This document shows positions 61,309 through 64,000 of a DNA stretch of 64,000 nt, one piece after another. The position numbers were made by a program, and so were the translations under genes. The notes under the pieces were generated by a model, which searched no databases, was not told the origin of the DNA, and worked only from the letters and a program-made list of their open reading frames with translations. Each line of letters opens with the position of its first letter. Positions within the stretch are counted from its first letter, which is position 1. Source of the stretch: Candidatus Enterenecus stercoripullorum (GTDB taxonomy: Bacteria; Bacillota; Clostridia; Oscillospirales; Oscillospiraceae); assembly GCA_018716015.1 (NCBI GenBank), contig DVKM01000057.1, forward strand, positions 62,001-126,000. The letters run 5' to 3'.

Positions 61309-62263
61309 AGTACGCCGGGTCCAGTCTGATATTGTCCTTTTCCACAGTGAAGTGCAAATGGGGGCCGGTGGCGTTTCCGGTGGAGCCCACCAGCGCCACC
61401 GTCTGCCCGCAGGCCACCGCATCCCCCTTACCCACCAGCAGTTTGCTGCAATGGGCGTAGAAAGTGGATACGTTGTTTTCATGGCGAATTTTTAGATAAA
61501 GGCCGAACTCATCGCTCTCCCCGATATACTCCACCACCCCTTCTGCAAAGGCTCCGATCTCCGTTCCCTCCGCCGCTCCGATATCCATTGCCAAATGGAA
61601 TTCATGGTCCCCGTCGATGGGGCTGTCCCGGTAACCGAAGTTTGAGGTGAGCGTTCCCTGCACCGGTACCGCCGTCTCCTCCAGCCCCAGCTCATAATGG
61701 GTAAAGCTCACGTTGGACGGCAGGGCGATCCCGTCATCCGTATAAGCCTGGGCCACTGCTGTGACGATTTCAGGCGTGGCCTCCGGCTGAGGCTCCTGCA
61801 CAGGCTCGGATGCTTCCGGCTGGTCAGAGCCCACCGCCACTCTCTTCATCACACCTGCCTGAGATACATAATCAAGCCCTAGCCGGCTTGTCTGACTCAG
61901 CATCGTCACATCCAACGGCTCCGGGCTTTCCGGCTCCGACGCCTGCGTCCGCCCGCCAAGTACCGAGGCCCCCAGCTGACTCAATGCCGACTGGATGTCG
62001 TGCCCCTCCGATAAAGATTGCTGAAACTGTTGAAAGACAGCCTGGAAGTCCACATCGGAGGCCAGCAGCCGCCTCCAAACCTGTATTTGGTCCGGGAATA
62101 CCCCCCGCCCTACGAACACCAGGAGGAAGAGTGCCAGGCTCACCAGCAGTTGAACCAGCCTGCGCCGGTCCTGCCCAGGGCCCTGGGCCTTCTCCCGGCC
62201 CCCCATCCTCTTTCTTCCGATCCGCCGTCTGACCACGGCGCGATGCCGACCCATGGCGTTCAT
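61292..62263 (-). CDS. M23 (LytM) peptidase-domain membrane protein, SpoIVFA-like
   Basis: A 323-aa protein with a basic N-terminus, one membrane span at about 36-53 (LVQLLVSLALFLLVFVG), a Pro/Glu-rich spacer with low complexity (about 105-175), and a C-terminal LytM domain (about 205-315) with HLAMDIG and the GPHLHF zinc motif. The design and the M50 neighbour match SpoIVFA, which holds SpoIVFB inactive and whose LytM domain contacts the mother-cell checkpoint. The ATG at 62263 has GGAGGG eight nt upstream; a sigma-E site lies 38 nt before it. Confidence 0.82.
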   Translation of the reverse strand: MNAMGRHRAVVRRRIGRKRMGGREKAQGPGQDRRRLVQLLVSLALFLLVFVGRGVFPDQIQVWRRLLASDVDFQAVFQQFQQSLSEGHDIQSALSQLGASVLGGRTQASEPESPEPLDVTMLSQTSRLGLDYVSQAGVMKRVAVGSDQPEASEPVQEPQPEATPEIVTAVAQAYTDDGIALPSNVSFTHYELGLEETAVPVQGTLTSNFGYRDSPIDGDHEFHLAMDIGAAEGTEIGAFAEGVVEYIGESDEFGLYLKIRHENNVSTFYAHCSKLLVGKGDAVACGQTVALVGSTGNATGPHLHFTVEKDNIRLDPAYYVDLS

Positions 62264-62300
62264 CGTCGGTTCCCTCCTTGTCCACAGTAGTCCTGCCCAT

Positions 62301-62329
62301 ACTGTATGTCCGCAAAAGGGAAAATATGC
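62301..62329 (-). promoter_or_regulatory. Sigma-E-type promoter of the M23/M50 pair
   Basis: On the minus strand GCATATT (62329-62323), a 14-nt spacer and CATACAGT (62308-62301): 7/7 and 7/8 to the sigma-E consensus as known in Bacillus subtilis. SpoIVF genes are sigma-E genes there. Confidence 0.8.
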
Positions 62330-62408
62330 ACCCTGTTTCTCTGTCTGGCTGTTCCGGTTCAGCGCCTCATCCCATCTGGAAAATTCCCAAGTGGGACCCC
62401 GGTTTCCC

Positions 62409-62466
62409 GAGCAAGCGCAGGCGCGCCGTGGAGCCTATTGCTTCCGCGGCGCGCCTGCGCTTGCTC
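62409..62466. repeat. Perfect 20-bp GC-rich inverted repeat
   Basis: Arms 62409-62428 and 62447-62466 pair perfectly around 18 nt that can pair further at the base. No T-run on either strand. It lies in the 230-nt space between the ferredoxin-flavodoxin gene and the sigma-E promoter of the M23 gene, both on the minus strand; apart from that promoter I see nothing else there. Confidence 0.8.
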
Positions 62467-62493
62467 ATAATATTCCAGTCTCAGGGGGCAGTC

Positions 62494-63306
62494 TTATACC
62501 ACAATCGTATTTTCCGCCCGGCGAGTATAGGTTTGCTCCAGCATGGCCACATGGGAGAGAAAGTCGGCATCGTCAAAGTATTTGGCGTGGCTGGGACAGC
62601 ACCGGACACAGGCTTGGCACTTGATGCACAGTCCCGTGGCATCCATGCTCTCCCAGTCAATGCTGCCCACAGGACAGACCCGGGGACACAAACCGCATTG
62701 GTCGCATTTGGCCCAATCGGTCTTGGGTTTTGCCTTCAGGAATTTGGCCGGGGTACCGTCCACCTTCAAGGGTGTATAGTAAGGGCCGATCTCACCGCGG
62801 TTCAACTCCAGAATGGGCAACACCTCCCCGGACAGCTTTTGCGCCACCCGAAGGGCAAAATCCCTCATCTGCTCCAAATCCTCCTCATCCGGCCTACCCG
62901 TTCCCACCCGGTCTGAGAAGGCGTGCCGTCCGGCGAAGGCAGCGGCGCCGGCCAGCTGAAAGCCGTTACCCTCCAGCAGCAGCGCCAACTCCCGCAGCGC
63001 CTCGTCCACGCTTCGGTTGCCAAAAACGCAGATGGCCACGGCAGGCGTTCCTTCCCCGTGAATTTTGGCCTGGTAGTCCGGCAACAACTTGTTGGGCAGA
63101 CGGCCGGCGTACACCGGAGAGGCCATAACCAGCAAATCCTCTCTGTCAAACCGATACTCCCTTTGCCGGTTTTCCGGCCGGGCAAAATCGATTTCCTCCA
63201 CTTCCAACCCCAACCGTGCAGCCAGTTCGCGGGACACATAACGGCCGATGCGCCGCGTGCCGCCAGTTGGGCTGAAGCAGAGCAGGCAAATTCTTTTCAG
63301 TTCCAT
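62494..63306 (-). CDS. Flavodoxin-ferredoxin fusion (EFR1-type)
   Basis: A 270-aa protein with a flavodoxin-like N-terminus (FSPTGGTRRIG, ASPVYAGRLPNKL) and two [4Fe-4S] cluster motifs at the C-terminus (CDQCGLCPRVCP and CIKCQACVRCCP). Such fusions move electrons between FMN and iron-sulfur clusters in anaerobes; the partner is not known here. ATG 63306, AAAGGAG upstream. Confidence 0.9.
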   Translation of the reverse strand: MELKRICLLCFSPTGGTRRIGRYVSRELAARLGLEVEEIDFARPENRQREYRFDREDLLVMASPVYAGRLPNKLLPDYQAKIHGEGTPAVAICVFGNRSVDEALRELALLLEGNGFQLAGAAAFAGRHAFSDRVGTGRPDEEDLEQMRDFALRVAQKLSGEVLPILELNRGEIGPYYTPLKVDGTPAKFLKAKPKTDWAKCDQCGLCPRVCPVGSIDWESMDATGLCIKCQACVRCCPSHAKYFDDADFLSHVAMLEQTYTRRAENTIVV

Positions 63307-63416
63307 GTAGACACTCCTTTCCAGTCAGGGAGACGGCCGACCCGCTTCCGGGTCAGGCACCTTCACAGAGGCCGTCTTTCCGTTATCTTTTTACCTGCTG
63401 AGGGGGAAAGCGCCAC

Positions 63417-64000
63417 TCACAGCTTCTGCCTCAGAAACCTCCCCGTGACGCTGTCCAGGTTTTCCATGATCTCTTCCGGGGTGCCCGCGGCGACGATCCT
63501 GCCGCCCTCTTCCCCGCCCCCCGGGCCCATATCGATGATGTAATCGGCATTGCGCATCACATCCAGGTCGTGCTCAATGACGATCACCGTGGCTCCCTTT
63601 TCAATCAAGGTCTGAAAGACCCCCAGCAGAGTGTGCACGTCCAGGGGATGCAGCCCAATGGTGGGCTCGTCAAAGACAAACACGCAGTCCGACTGCCCCC
63701 TGCCCATCTCACTGGCCAGCTTCAGCCGCTGGGCCTCGCCGCCGGACAGGCTGGGGGTGGCCTCCCCCAGGGTCAGATAGCCCAGGCCCAAATCCTCCAG
63801 CACCTGCAGGCGCTGGGCCACCAGCTTCCAGTCCGCGCAGGCGTCCAGGGCGTTGTGGATATCCATGGCCATCAGCTCCGGCAAGGTGAAAGCCGCCCCG
63901 GAGCGGGTGGTGACCCGCACCCGGCCCGCATCCTTCCCGTACCGGGAGCCACGGCAGTCCGGGCAGGGAATATCCACATCGGGCAGGAACTGCACGTCCA
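63417..64000 (-). CDS. uvrA: UvrA-type ABC ATPase, C-terminal part
   Basis: The frame runs off the window end at 64000, so only the last 193 residues or so are here. The start shows the beginning of a zinc finger (FLPDVDIPCPDCRGSRY), then the second ATPase domain with the signature LSGGEAQRLKLA, Walker B VFVFDEPTIGLHPLDV and the switch His in IEHDLDVM. Full-length UvrA finds bulky DNA lesions; the sequence is also compatible with one of the UvrA-like paralogues common in Clostridia. The 63307-63416 spacer has a weak hairpin (about 63331-63378) without T-run. Confidence 0.85.
   Translation of the reverse strand, partial: DVQFLPDVDIPCPDCRGSRYGKDAGRVRVTTRSGAAFTLPELMAMDIHNALDACADWKLVAQRLQVLEDLGLGYLTLGEATPSLSGGEAQRLKLASEMGRGQSDCVFVFDEPTIGLHPLDVHTLLGVFQTLIEKGATVIVIEHDLDVMRNADYIIDMGPGGGEEGGRIVAAGTPEEIMENLDSVTGRFLRQKL

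Noticed and set aside
1-64000. CRISPR arrays, prophage, insertion sequences, tRNA or rRNA genes
   Set aside because: No array of direct repeats, no transposase or phage gene, and no cloverleaf or rRNA-like stretch was seen. The two Xer-type recombinases are not accompanied by integrated cargo or att-like direct repeats that I can show.

Overview
The window is a gene-dense chromosomal segment (coding on both strands, G+C visibly above 50%) from a spore-forming, GC-rich Clostridium-class Firmicute. The Oscillospirales (Flavonifractor/Intestinimonas/Pseudoflavonifractor-like) are the best guess, by inference from gene content and composition. Sporulation genes (sigH, spoIVA, spoVM, cwlD, a SpoIVFA/SpoIVFB-like pair, a SPOCS/LysM coat-type protein) show an endospore former. 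The window holds mostly core genes; I see no prophage, IS element, CRISPR array, rRNA or tRNA.

Layout. 0-8.2 kb (+ strand): the tail of a tyrosine recombinase, ruvC-ruvA-ruvB, glmM, a SigH-type sigma factor, a small zinc-ribbon protein, purB and ATP-dependent pfkA. 8.2-10.6 kb (- strand): a PPi-type phosphofructokinase and class II fructose-bisphosphate aldolase. 10.8-22 kb: a Cys-amidase, a second tyrosine recombinase with a perfect 20-bp inverted repeat upstream, a small four-Cys protein overlapping radA tail to tail, trmK-nif3-cwlD-radA, a DUF1858 protein, an aspartate-type aminotransferase, a divergent CoaX and leuCDB. 22-26.2 kb: a Crp-family regulator, then spoIVA, the SPOCS/LysM gene and a 23-codon spoVM.

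26.2-42.7 kb (- strand): two long operons. One is cdaA-cdaR-DUF5685-dnaJ-membrane protein-yicC-remA-gmk-rpoZ. The other is priA, def-fmt-rsmB-rlmN-prpC-prkC-rsgA, then spoVM, most of the latter joined by 4-nt stop/start overlaps. The order yicC to spoVM follows the Bacillus subtilis yloC-spoVM block with coaBC, rpe and thiN missing. 42.8-50 kb: a cysteine-desulfurase-like enzyme with DUF3343 and a new 41-codon reading frame, ispD-ispF, carD, and lon-engB-FAH. 50-59.3 kb: tig, clpP, clpX, then rbgA-rnhB-yraN-dipeptidase-thrC-phosphoesterase and rplS. 59.4-64 kb: a lone dTDP-glucose dehydratase, the SpoIVF-like M23/M50 pair, a ferredoxin-flavodoxin fusion and the 3' end of a uvrA-type gene.

The strongest new points are these. 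spoVM is only 23 codons long, and its ribosome-binding site lies in a perfect 11-bp hairpin. Sigma-E-type promoters with exact 14-nt spacing precede spoIVA and the M23/M50 pair, with a weaker one before the SPOCS/LysM gene. Together these make SpoVM and SpoIVA, which build the coat basement, neighbours with visible control elements. The CoaX lacks the second conserved Asp motif. A terminator-like hairpin contains the ribosome-binding site of the new small gene before DUF3343.
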